The notes beneath the pieces are model-generated. The model made no database searches, was not told where the DNA came from, and saw only the letters and a list, made by a program, of their open reading frames with translations. Of a stretch of 55,385 nt of DNA, positions 15,805 to 23,251 are shown one piece after another. The stretch comes from CAYYYP01 sp964475985 (GTDB lineage: Bacteria; Bdellovibrionota; UBA1018; CAYHWW01). A program made the position numbers and the translations under genes. The first letter of the stretch is position 1. The number at the start of each line of letters is the position of its first letter. The stretch is from contig CAYYYP010000020.1 of assembly GCA_964475985.1 (NCBI GenBank), positions 1-55,385 of the forward strand, written 5' to 3'.

Positions 15805-17130
15805 ATGGGTTCAACGCTGCATCGATTCGCAAAAGACATCCTCTTCCTCATCCTTGTGAGTCAGCTCTCGCTGCCGGTCGGTATTGTGCGTGCGAATGAT
15901 GACGACGTCCCCACGCCGCCCCCGGCCAACCAACCCATTGGGTTGGCCACTCGGCCCCCTCCTAGTCAAACCATGAGTTACGCGAACAACCTCCCTGCAG
16001 AAGTTCGAGAAATCCTCGTCCAGCTTACCCAATGTACCAACACGCCCATTTGTGCACCAGGAGCTGCATTAACCGTATACCGTGATGCAAACCCCTGCTT
16101 GCTTCCACCGGATAAACTCAGAATACTGTCTGACTATATGCAAAGCGCGCAGAGGGAAGCACGCCTTCATGCCCGTAATCACATTGCAGAGTATAGGGTG
16201 TGGCGCATCGGTGGCGCAACGGGCTTAGTCGGCCTCATCGCTGCTGCTTCCGGGAACTATGTCTTTCAAGGAAGCGACAGACTGCTCGCCGCTGGCGCTT
16301 CCATGCTCATGATTTTAATTTCCATACTACTGGCAAGCGGTACTGAAACCAGCATGGAAACCCAGCTGCGGAGCACTGCTATGATGCGTGCCCTCATAGA
16401 TTCCGGCTACACTCCCGAACAAGTAAATGCGCTTATAGAGGAACAAGCCCTCCGCAATCGTGGGTGGTTTTGGCGCGGAGTGGGTCGGGCCGTCCGGGCC
16501 GCTCGAAATGCTCCTTCAGGGGCAGCAAGAGGCGTGACCAGATTTGCAAGAAACACCTATGAAACCAGAATCGCATCTCGGCGGACGCAACCAACGCAAT
16601 TGAATGTTAATACCCCTACTTCAGTAACCAGTTCTGGAACGGCAGTTCAAGCGCCACCTGCCACATCTGCGAATGCGCCTGTACCAGAGGCTGCCGGTTC
16701 AACCAGAGTAAGGATTGCAAATCCCGCAACGGAGACTGCGACCAACCCATCTTCGCCACCACCAGCGGGTGAAGTTCAATTTCGCATTGGTCCCGACGGA
16801 AATCTTTGTGTAACCGAAAGCTCCGCCGAGGAAGTCGTAAGCGCGGCAACGCAAACCGCTGCCGCCCAAGCGGGGCGTGGAAACGGATCCCAAAGAAGCG
16901 CAATGGTCCCAGCGGCCACGACCGTGCATTCACCACCGTCAATCGCTGCAGCTCGACCAATAAGGCGAAGACCTAGAGTCGTGCGAGATGACAGGCCTCC
17001 ACATGAAGGTGCCTATCCCGACGCCGTGAACTTCTCCAGGGAAGCTCTATCCGGAACGTCTGCGGTTGTACCTGTCGGGGCGGGGTCCGCCAGTAGCGCA
17101 GCGGAAGCGTTGGTACCGGTTGGTCATTAA
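15805..17130 (+). CDS. Tandem exported-protein family, paralogue 4
   Basis: From the ATG at 15805 the protein is 441 residues; an in-frame TTG at 15787 lies within the ribosome site TTGGAG and is rejected. The signal region is DILFLILVSQLSLPVGIVRA. Cys77/Cys83 are in CTNTPIC, with a third Cys at 98, a shorter gap than in paralogues 1-3. Two membrane helices (about 130-185) precede SGYTPEQVNALI and NRGWFWRGVGRAVRAAR. The linker carries TRVRIANPATE, then NLCVTES with the fourth Cys. The C-terminal block is RRRPRVVRDDRPPHEGAYPDAVNFSREALS, ending ALVPVGH. Together with 5 and 6 it forms a second subgroup. Confidence 0.75.
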   Translation: MGSTLHRFAKDILFLILVSQLSLPVGIVRANDDDVPTPPPANQPIGLATRPPPSQTMSYANNLPAEVREILVQLTQCTNTPICAPGAALTVYRDANPCLLPPDKLRILSDYMQSAQREARLHARNHIAEYRVWRIGGATGLVGLIAAASGNYVFQGSDRLLAAGASMLMILISILLASGTETSMETQLRSTAMMRALIDSGYTPEQVNALIEEQALRNRGWFWRGVGRAVRAARNAPSGAARGVTRFARNTYETRIASRRTQPTQLNVNTPTSVTSSGTAVQAPPATSANAPVPEAAGSTRVRIANPATETATNPSSPPPAGEVQFRIGPDGNLCVTESSAEEVVSAATQTAAAQAGRGNGSQRSAMVPAATTVHSPPSIAAARPIRRRPRVVRDDRPPHEGAYPDAVNFSREALSGTSAVVPVGAGSASSAAEALVPVGH

Positions 17131-17170
17131 GGCGGGGCCGGCTTTTGCCCCGGCAGCTTACAATGTGTCA

Positions 17171-17226
17171 TTTAAAGTACCCATATTTTTTTTGTTATTT
17201 CATAAAAAAAACAGGGGTACTTTAAA
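17171..17226. repeat. Orphan inverted repeat related to the ATPase-linked one
   Basis: TTTAAAGTACCC (17171-17182) pairs with GGGTACTTTAAA (17215-17226). The arms continue inward as T8/A8 with two mismatches, giving 23-base arms round a 10-base loop. The arm shares AAGTAC, CC and a T-run with the repeat at 20570-20627, but no ATPase is next to it. The rest of 17131-17346 holds no convincing gene. Confidence 0.75.
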
Positions 17227-17346
17227 ACATGCCCCACCTACGTATGCATCCTGGCGCTCGGAGAGCTCCCTACATTTTCCCGTATACTGAGGAAAGCCGG
17301 AGGCGCCCGAACATCCGTTGAGCGACACTTGATAGGCTTAGAAGAT

Positions 17347-17781
17347 ATGATGGTCATTTATCGCATCAGTCATTGGAAAATGGGCCGGACAAAAGATATT
17401 TTTATGCCTTTTGACACCGCTTTTTTTTTGACGCTGCTTAAAGTTGAAAGCCCCACTCACGATGCGGCCATCCATGAAGCGTGCCTGTACATCGGGTTGA
17501 TCAATGAGGTTTTATCAAGCAAGCAGCTTAGCGATGACGCTGACGATCTGCAATATGCCATCTCTCCCCAGGGCGAAGTGGTGCACTTGATCACTAAAAA
17601 TAAAAAAAATAATCCCGTATTCTGGAAAATTTCCGAGGAACCCGTTCCTCACAACTATCAGCTTCGCTTCCTAAGCGCCTTGTCGACCAAATATACAGGC
17701 ATTGGCCGAGTGATATCATCCATAGAAAAACACGCATCCCGCCGCGGTCTTTCCATTGATCCTTGGGAGTGCGTCCTTTGA
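17347..17781 (+). CDS. Hypothetical cytoplasmic protein between paralogues 4 and 5
   Basis: The product is about 144 residues from the first of two adjacent ATGs at 17347 and 17350, with AGAAG just upstream; an in-frame TTG at 17329 is less likely. There is no signal or membrane segment. The sequence is of ordinary composition with no recognised motif (for example DAAIHEACLYIGLINEVLSSKQ). Codon use looks coding, but the gene is an orphan to me. The same frame stays open past the stop and reads into the shared IPPGKI...AFNDANAEFLR stub (to 17892), so the C-terminus may have been cut by a stop mutation. Confidence 0.5.
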   Translation: MMVIYRISHWKMGRTKDIFMPFDTAFFLTLLKVESPTHDAAIHEACLYIGLINEVLSSKQLSDDADDLQYAISPQGEVVHLITKNKKNNPVFWKISEEPVPHNYQLRFLSALSTKYTGIGRVISSIEKHASRRGLSIDPWECVL

Positions 17782-17898
17782 GGGGCGAAGAAACCGCAAC
17801 TTCGAAGCGAGCGCCTGATTCCGCCAGGCAAGATTGACCGCCCGGGCCGAATTCAGGCTTTTAATGACGCGAACGCAGAATTTCTTCGCTGATTTTTT

Positions 17899-17926
17899 TA
17901 AATTTAATTAGTTTAGTTCCCGATAG
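17899..17926 (+). promoter_or_regulatory. Candidate sigma-28-like promoter, paralogue 5
   Basis: TAAA (17899-17902), 17 bases, CCGATAG (17920-17926), close to the FliA -10 consensus CCGATAA. GGGAG follows at 17933-17937. Confidence 0.55.
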
Positions 17927-17948
17927 ATTTACGGGAGCCACTAGTTCA

Positions 17949-19265
17949 ATGCGTAAAACAAAAAACGGATTTGTTCAAAAATCTCTCTGCCTCCTGTTGG
18001 TGTTGCAAGTCGCGATATCCGGCAACTTACCGGCGCTCGCCATCGAGCCTCCGCCTTTTCCATTTCCGTCAACTCAAGATGCTGCCGTCACTCAGCCGTC
18101 CCCAGGCACACCAGCCCCTCAGTCGCCTCAAGGTATACCGGTGCCCCCGAACATTCAAAATACGCTTGATCAACTTGAAAGGTGCGTAAGCCTCCCTACC
18201 TGTTCCGTTGAAGCAGGGGCTGCGGGTTTACCATTCCGTTTGGCAGCGCAGAATCCCTGTGATCCATCCCAGGAACAGTTAGATGAGTTGCGGGAATACA
18301 TGCGTCTTGCCGCTCGGCAAGCAAGCCGGGCCGGTACCGAGGCACGCGTCATAGCGACATATGTGTACATGGGCGCACTATTTTTTGCCTATATTGCAGG
18401 TGATGCATTAGGAAATTTTGTCCGAAAGACCATGGAATGGGATTTTCAAAGGATTGCCAGTGAAGCAGGTTTTATAGGTTATATTGGCACCATTTCTCTC
18501 ATCGTTGCCGGAATGGCCGGCGCCGTCATACGCCTCAGCCGGCACGCCCATGCTGAGGGTCTCCATTACCCACTGAATCAAGGAATCCTGGACGCCGGCC
18601 ACAATCCCGATAGGATCCGTGAACTCCTCGCCTCTCCAAGATTTCGTAGCCGAAGAAACTGGGTCAGGAATTTTGGAAGAAATTTACAACGGCGGTTAGC
18701 CATAGGACTTCGGCAAAGCCCTCAAGTTTCGACCGCCACCCAAACACCTCCGGCGAATTCATCACCCCAAAGTGCAGCTCCGCAAAACGCAAATCCTGCT
18801 AACGCAAGCGCAGCACCAAGCGCAGCCGAAACTCCCACACAAACCCGCACGCCTCCCGCTGCCGCTACCGTAGAAGCTCATCCGCCTACCAGAGTCAGGG
18901 TTGTCCTCAATGGAAACGATGAACCTTGCGTACCCCAAAGCGACATCAATACCGCAGCCGATGAAGCCTACGAAGAACTCCTTCAGGCCGAAGCAGCTCA
19001 AGCTGCCGCCGGCGCGCGGGCTAGAAATCAACGAGTGGGGACGCCTCTTCAATTACCATCGACCGCCGCACCCGCTGCCGAAATTCGCCCGGTGCGCCGA
19101 AGGGTCATTCGTGACGGGAATCCACCGGCACAGGCTGCATTTCAGAATGCTATCGACGGTTCGATGATTCTTCATAACACTCCAGCTCTACCAGCCGGTG
19201 TTGGTGCCGCGGCCGGCTCCTCCGCCGCCGAGTCCGGTGCTGCGGGCGTACTGGTCACTCCATAA
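17949..19265 (+). CDS. Tandem exported-protein family, paralogue 5
   Basis: The protein is 438 residues. The signal region is basic MRKTKNGF, then KSLCLLLVLQVAIS and ALA near 29-31. A long Pro-rich spacer (32-68) precedes Cys79/Cys85 in CVSLPTC and a third Cys at 104. Two membrane helices (about 140-200) are followed by AGHNPDRIRELL, RRNWVRNFGRNLQRR, an Ala/Pro/Asn-rich linker, TRVRVVLNGNDEPCVPQSDI with the fourth Cys, and a C-terminal block RRRVIRDGNPPAQAAF that departs most from the family (no REALS). The end, GVLVTP, is also shorter. It is the most divergent member of the array. Confidence 0.72.
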   Translation: MRKTKNGFVQKSLCLLLVLQVAISGNLPALAIEPPPFPFPSTQDAAVTQPSPGTPAPQSPQGIPVPPNIQNTLDQLERCVSLPTCSVEAGAAGLPFRLAAQNPCDPSQEQLDELREYMRLAARQASRAGTEARVIATYVYMGALFFAYIAGDALGNFVRKTMEWDFQRIASEAGFIGYIGTISLIVAGMAGAVIRLSRHAHAEGLHYPLNQGILDAGHNPDRIRELLASPRFRSRRNWVRNFGRNLQRRLAIGLRQSPQVSTATQTPPANSSPQSAAPQNANPANASAAPSAAETPTQTRTPPAAATVEAHPPTRVRVVLNGNDEPCVPQSDINTAADEAYEELLQAEAAQAAAGARARNQRVGTPLQLPSTAAPAAEIRPVRRRVIRDGNPPAQAAFQNAIDGSMILHNTPALPAGVGAAAGSSAAESGAAGVLVTP

Positions 19266-19315
19266 ATATTCCACTTCAGGCTTCGATACATTCAGTCAAA
19301 TTACATCGAATTTTT

Positions 19316-19343
19316 TAAAATAAATATATTTGTAATCCGATAA
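19316..19343 (+). promoter_or_regulatory. Candidate sigma-28-like promoter, paralogue 6
   Basis: TAAA (19316-19319), 17 bases, CCGATAA (19337-19343), an exact FliA-type -10 box. CCGAT also forms a possible 5-bp stem with ATCGG next to the GGAG ribosome site (19351-19354). Confidence 0.55.
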
Positions 19344-19366
19344 ATATATCGGAGTTACGCGCGCCC

Positions 19367-20548
19367 ATGTTTTCGCAGGTATTTTTAAAAAAAATTTTGT
19401 GTTTCATCCTAGTCTGCCAAGTCGGGTTTCCAATCACGAGGCTGCACGCGCATAACCATGATGCGAACCTTCCCTCGTCGCCCACGACGGCAGCGCAAGC
19501 GCCATCTTCTAGCACACCCATAAGCTTATCCGATACCAACCGGGCCTTATTAGAGCAGCTTCATCGCTGCCAGGAAATGCCGGTTTGCCGCGCCAACGCG
19601 CCACGTATTGCCTACCGCGAGCACCACGCCTGCGAATTGAATGAAACACAGTTGCAAACTTTGAATCACCTTTTGAACTCTGACCTACAAAATAGGATGG
19701 CGGAGTTCCGTCTCTATTTTAGCGGGATAATGGGGTTTCTATCGGCGGTTTTTTTCATAGGTAGTAGACTATTTGAATTTATACACCCAGAGGTAGGAAA
19801 CGATCCCACGGCCGAAAACTTACTGATATCATCCATCGTTTTTGCCGCAGCGTGTGGCGCTAGCGTACTTTCAGGTTTTGTTGCCGCTCGCTCGCCCATC
19901 AACGAAGCACTTCTACGGGCAGGCTATGACCCATCCCAAGCACGAGACCTCCTGGCTACCGAGATGCAACGGAATCGCGGCTGGTTTTTCCGGGCCTTGG
20001 GCCGGGCTTACCGTGGAGTCCTGCGGGCTCCATCTAGAATTGCTTCTGGCGCAGGCAGAATGATTCGACGCTCAAGACTCAGAAGAGCTGACCTCAGATC
20101 ACCCCATGCCGAAACGGCTTCAACAAATTCTGTTGGCACTCAAACCACTCACACTCCTGACCCGACACGCGTGAGGATCGCTGCCCTTCCTCACCTACAA
20201 GTTTCAATGGACGAAAACGGAAACCCCTGCGTACCTGAGGAAGTTGCTGACGAATTCGGAGATGCCGCAGCCAGCTCAATCAACGCCGCAGAAGCGCGTG
20301 GACAAAGAAATAGTTCCGGGCGATTCACTCTGCCAGAGGAGGCCGAGATCACGCCCGCTACTACTCCTGCACACCAACTCCGCCGCAGACTTCGAGTCAT
20401 AAGAGATCGCCGCCCACCAAGCCTAGGCCCCCATGCAGACGCCATCCGCTTCTCCAGGGAAGCTCTCTCCAACACGCCATCCGTACTACCGCTACCCGCA
20501 ACTCCCGCCGCGAGCGCCACCGAAACCCTTGTTCCCGCTGGCCTATAA
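19367..20548 (+). CDS. Tandem exported-protein family, paralogue 6
   Basis: The protein is 393 residues, the shortest member. The signal region is FLKKILCFILVCQVGFP. Cys68/Cys74 are in CQEMPVC, with a third Cys at 89. Two membrane helices (about 115-180) are followed by AGYDPSQARDLL, NRGWFFRALGRAYRGVLR, an Arg-rich stretch, TRVRIAALPHL and NGNPCVPEEV with the fourth Cys. The C-terminal block is RRRLRVIRDRRPPSLGPHADAIRFSREALSNTP, and the end is ASATETLVPAGL. Its leader and end both match the stub at 14282-14370, so that stub came from a close relative. A strong inverted repeat and the second ATPase follow. Confidence 0.75.
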   Translation: MFSQVFLKKILCFILVCQVGFPITRLHAHNHDANLPSSPTTAAQAPSSSTPISLSDTNRALLEQLHRCQEMPVCRANAPRIAYREHHACELNETQLQTLNHLLNSDLQNRMAEFRLYFSGIMGFLSAVFFIGSRLFEFIHPEVGNDPTAENLLISSIVFAAACGASVLSGFVAARSPINEALLRAGYDPSQARDLLATEMQRNRGWFFRALGRAYRGVLRAPSRIASGAGRMIRRSRLRRADLRSPHAETASTNSVGTQTTHTPDPTRVRIAALPHLQVSMDENGNPCVPEEVADEFGDAAASSINAAEARGQRNSSGRFTLPEEAEITPATTPAHQLRRRLRVIRDRRPPSLGPHADAIRFSREALSNTPSVLPLPATPAASATETLVPAGL

Positions 20549-20569
20549 GGCCATAGACTCCATAAGTCC

Positions 20570-20627
20570 GTTCATAAGTACTACCGATTTTTGCGTGATC
20601 ATGCAAAAATCGGTAGTACTTATGAAC
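20570..20627. repeat. Perfect 25-bp inverted repeat before the second DUF4143 ATPase
   Basis: The arms 20570-20594 and 20603-20627 are exact reverse complements, with an 8-base loop holding the palindrome TGATCA. The arm includes ATAAGTACTACCGATTTTT. It lies 39 bases before the ATPase start and 21 bases after the stop of paralogue 6, so it could also end transcription of the array. Confidence 0.88.
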
Positions 20628-20666
20628 TTAAGTTTGATATCCTGATATTAGGAAACTTTAAACCCT

Positions 20667-21839
20667 ATGCCACATCAACGAAAACGAATGCTCACCCAGA
20701 CCCTTTTAAAGCGCCTTAAATTATGGCCGGTCCTTGGCATCATCGGTTCCCGCCAGTGCGGTAAAAGCACTTTATTGCGGGAAATCCTTCCTGAGTTCCT
20801 CAAAACTAAATACTCAACGATGGATTCAGAAAGCACTAGGAACCGGGCATCAAAGTCCCCTGAATCCTTCGCCGAACCAGTCGATGGTTTTATAAACATA
20901 GTGGATGAGATTCAGAAAGCACCGGCGCTTTTTGATGCCGTAAAGTTGCACGTCGACAGGAAGCGCAGGCCAGGAACCTACATTTTAAGCGGTTCTACCC
21001 AATTTTCAGCTATGGCCGGAGTTAGGGAGTCACTCACTGGACGAATTGCCATCTTAAACCTTTACCCATTTAATTTGACGGAAATTCATTCAAAAAATTT
21101 TTCAGAATTCCTAGGAAAACGCGGGCATTTCACTTCAAAGATCTCTCTCCGGGAATTTGATCAAAAAATTCAAAATGGCGGGATGCCTGGTTTTTTTTAT
21201 CTCCACTCAAAACCGGAATTCAGCGCCGCTGCGCAGTTCTGGGTTGAAACCACTTGTTTTAGGGATCTGGGCCAAATCATCAGAAAAAATTTTGACGGTG
21301 AGTTGGCTTTGTCTATTTTGACCGCACTTGCCCAAACCGACGTGCCCACGGCCAAGGAAGTGGCCGATCGCATAGAAAAAGACCCGAGAGTCGTGCGGAG
21401 GTATCTGGATGGATTCGCAGAAATTCTAGTGACCAAAAAAATAGCCCCCCACCATAAGAGCGTAGGAAAACATCACTATATTTTCATAGATTCAGGCATT
21501 GCGTCTTTTCTGGGTGCGTCACGGGAAACGGCATTGAGAAGCCACGTTTTGATCGAAGCCCTCAGTTATTTTGAAGCCAAGGGCCAGAGTAGGCCTCAAG
21601 TGGAGTATTACCATAGCGAGAAAAAATCATACGTACCCCTAATTTTCTCCTGGAAAAACGAGAAAAAAATCATTGCTCTCCAAATTTCTGACCGCGAAGT
21701 CCCCAAATTAGGCGAAATCAAATCTCTCGAAAGCTTTTCAGCTCGCATAGAAGGGCAGAAAGTACGATCCCTGCTTTTATGTCAGGCAAATGAAAGCTAT
21801 TTACAGAACGGAATTGAATTCCACCCCATTCGCGCATAA
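20667..21839 (+). CDS. AAA_14/DUF4143-type ATPase with a degenerate C-terminal domain
   Basis: The protein is 390 residues. Walker A is GSRQCGKST (27-35), Walker B is INIVDEIQKAP, and the sensor is ILSGSTQFS. It also has LTGRIAILNLYPF, typical of this family. The middle winged-helix part has PTAKEVADRIEKDPRVVRRYLDGF. In the C-terminal domain the usual EIDFxx...AIEVK pattern of the family (seen in the ATPase at 14420-15562) is replaced by KSYVPLIFSW...IIALQIS, so the acidic residues are missing. Any nuclease-like activity of that domain is probably lost. The ribosome site is AGGAAA. It follows the array in the same direction but is separated from it by the inverted repeat. Confidence 0.78.
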   Translation: MPHQRKRMLTQTLLKRLKLWPVLGIIGSRQCGKSTLLREILPEFLKTKYSTMDSESTRNRASKSPESFAEPVDGFINIVDEIQKAPALFDAVKLHVDRKRRPGTYILSGSTQFSAMAGVRESLTGRIAILNLYPFNLTEIHSKNFSEFLGKRGHFTSKISLREFDQKIQNGGMPGFFYLHSKPEFSAAAQFWVETTCFRDLGQIIRKNFDGELALSILTALAQTDVPTAKEVADRIEKDPRVVRRYLDGFAEILVTKKIAPHHKSVGKHHYIFIDSGIASFLGASRETALRSHVLIEALSYFEAKGQSRPQVEYYHSEKKSYVPLIFSWKNEKKIIALQISDREVPKLGEIKSLESFSARIEGQKVRSLLLCQANESYLQNGIEFHPIRA

Positions 21840-21926
21840 GCCCCCTGCCCCTGCCCCTCCCCCTGCGTACCTCACGACACATCTTTATGAATTCCCAAAC
21901 CTGCCGATGAGTTCAAAGTAGATAGA

Positions 21927-21949
21927 ATTTGCCGGGTTCCTCGGCAAAT
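21927..21949 (+). promoter_or_regulatory. Leader hairpin next to the ribosome site of the zinc-ribbon gene
   Basis: ATTTGCCG (21927-21934) pairs perfectly with CGGCAAAT (21942-21949) across a 7-base loop, and AGGAGG starts two bases later (21951). It could modulate translation or stabilise the leader. The preceding intergenic DNA (21840-21926) is C-rich with CCCCTG repeats. Confidence 0.5.
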
Positions 21950-21966
21950 AAGGAGGATCACCCATC

Positions 21967-22215
21967 ATGTCCGACACTTTATCTGAACAACTCCATTGGA
22001 CGGCCCTATTGCGCCTCTGCCATAAATGCATGCATATTTCCGAAGGTGAAAAAGAAGTGCTCAAATGCGAACGCTGCGAAAAAGCGTTTCTGCCACTCAC
22101 CCCCTTTAGCGAAATTTTAAAGCGTGCCGGTAAAACCAAAATGGACATCGGCCTCAGCGCTCAATCCGAAATTCCCTTCCTCATCCCCCTCCAGGGACTC
22201 GTGGTTTTTTGGTAA
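21967..22215 (+). CDS. Small zinc-ribbon-like protein
   Basis: The protein is 82 residues. It has CHKC (18-21) and CERC (34-37), two CxxC knuckles 12 residues apart, typical of a short zinc ribbon. The start has an excellent AAGGAGG ribosome site 10 bases upstream. No DNA-binding or enzyme motif is visible, and the C-terminal 40 residues are hydrophobic and Pro-containing. It lies 67 bases before lipA on the same strand, so it may be cotranscribed with the lipoylation cluster; the role is unknown. Confidence 0.65.
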   Translation: MSDTLSEQLHWTALLRLCHKCMHISEGEKEVLKCERCEKAFLPLTPFSEILKRAGKTKMDIGLSAQSEIPFLIPLQGLVVFW

Positions 22216-22282
22216 AAAACTTCTCCGCTTTCCAAAAATAACTCCCTTGCTGGCCTCGGGCTTTAATGGTTGAGTAGAAACC

Positions 22283-23251
22283 ATGTCCCAAGCGTCATCA
22301 TCGCAAATTCGCAAGCCGGAATGGCTCAAAGTCAGGGCTCCGGGCGGAGATTCTTTTCTGCGCATCAAAGACGAATTGCGCAGCCTCAAACTCCATACCG
22401 TTTGTGAGGAAGCGCGCTGCCCAAACCTAGGCGAATGCTGGTCCGTCGGCACCGCCACTATCATGGTTCTGGGCGATGTGTGCACCAGGGGCTGTAAATT
22501 CTGCGCCATTAAAACGGGCAATCCCCGCGGCGTCGTTGATGAAAACGAGCCCGAAAAAGTAGCGGGCCTCATTGCCCAATCTCACTTAGAGTATGTGGTC
22601 CTAACCTCCGTTGACCGCGACGATTTAGCCGACCAGGGCGCCGGGCACTTTGCCCGCACTGTGGAAAACATCAAACGCCTTGCCCCCCATATTTTGGTGG
22701 AAACCTTAGTTCCCGATTTCAGTGGCGTTACGGACTGCGTTGAAACTTTAGTAAACTCCGGCGTCGATGTATTTGCGCACAACGTTGAAACCGTGGAGCG
22801 GCTTCAGAAAAAAGTCCGTGACCCTAGGGCCGGCTATAAACAAAGTTTATTGGTGTTGAAGCACGCCAAAGAATTTTTTGAATCAAAAAGCTTAAAGGTC
22901 GTCGACGACACCGGTGTGCGGCCGATCGAAGCTCCCCGAAAATTTCTCACCAAAACTTCCATCATGCTGGGCCTCGGCGAAACCTACGACGAAATCCACC
23001 AGACGCTAAAAGACCTGCGTGAACACGCGGTCGATGTCGTAACCTTTGGCCAATATCTCCAGCCTACAAAACGTCACCTCAAGGTCGAAGCGTATGTTTC
23101 GCCCGAACAGTTTGATCACTGGGCGGGCGTTGCGCGGGATCTCGGTTTTGCCTATGTTGCTTCGGGCCCTTTGGTGCGCAGCAGTTATAAAGCCGGTGAA
23201 TATTTCCTCTCAAATCTTTTAAAAACTAAGGAGCCTCTGAATCATGGGTGA
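22283..23251 (+). CDS. lipA: Lipoyl synthase
   Basis: The protein is 322 residues, the normal length. It carries both cluster motifs: the auxiliary Cys41, Cys46 and Cys52 (CEEARCPNLGEC) and the radical-SAM Cys67, Cys71 and Cys74 (CTRGCKFC). The C-terminal RSSYKAGE has the conserved Ser that ligates the auxiliary cluster. It inserts two sulfurs into octanoyl groups on lipoyl domains. The stop lies a few bases inside the E2 gene start, which fits an operon with E2, lpdA and lipB, the substrate and partner enzymes of the same pathway. Confidence 0.97.
   Translation: MSQASSSQIRKPEWLKVRAPGGDSFLRIKDELRSLKLHTVCEEARCPNLGECWSVGTATIMVLGDVCTRGCKFCAIKTGNPRGVVDENEPEKVAGLIAQSHLEYVVLTSVDRDDLADQGAGHFARTVENIKRLAPHILVETLVPDFSGVTDCVETLVNSGVDVFAHNVETVERLQKKVRDPRAGYKQSLLVLKHAKEFFESKSLKVVDDTGVRPIEAPRKFLTKTSIMLGLGETYDEIHQTLKDLREHAVDVVTFGQYLQPTKRHLKVEAYVSPEQFDHWAGVARDLGFAYVASGPLVRSSYKAGEYFLSNLLKTKEPLNHG

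Noticed and set aside
17281..17320. Possible third family stub reading SESSLHFPVY
   Set aside because: The similarity to the REALSxTPxxVP block is too short and includes no family-specific run.
22117..22572. 151-residue frame antisense to lipA and its leader
   Set aside because: It overlaps a certain gene on the other strand and shows no family features.
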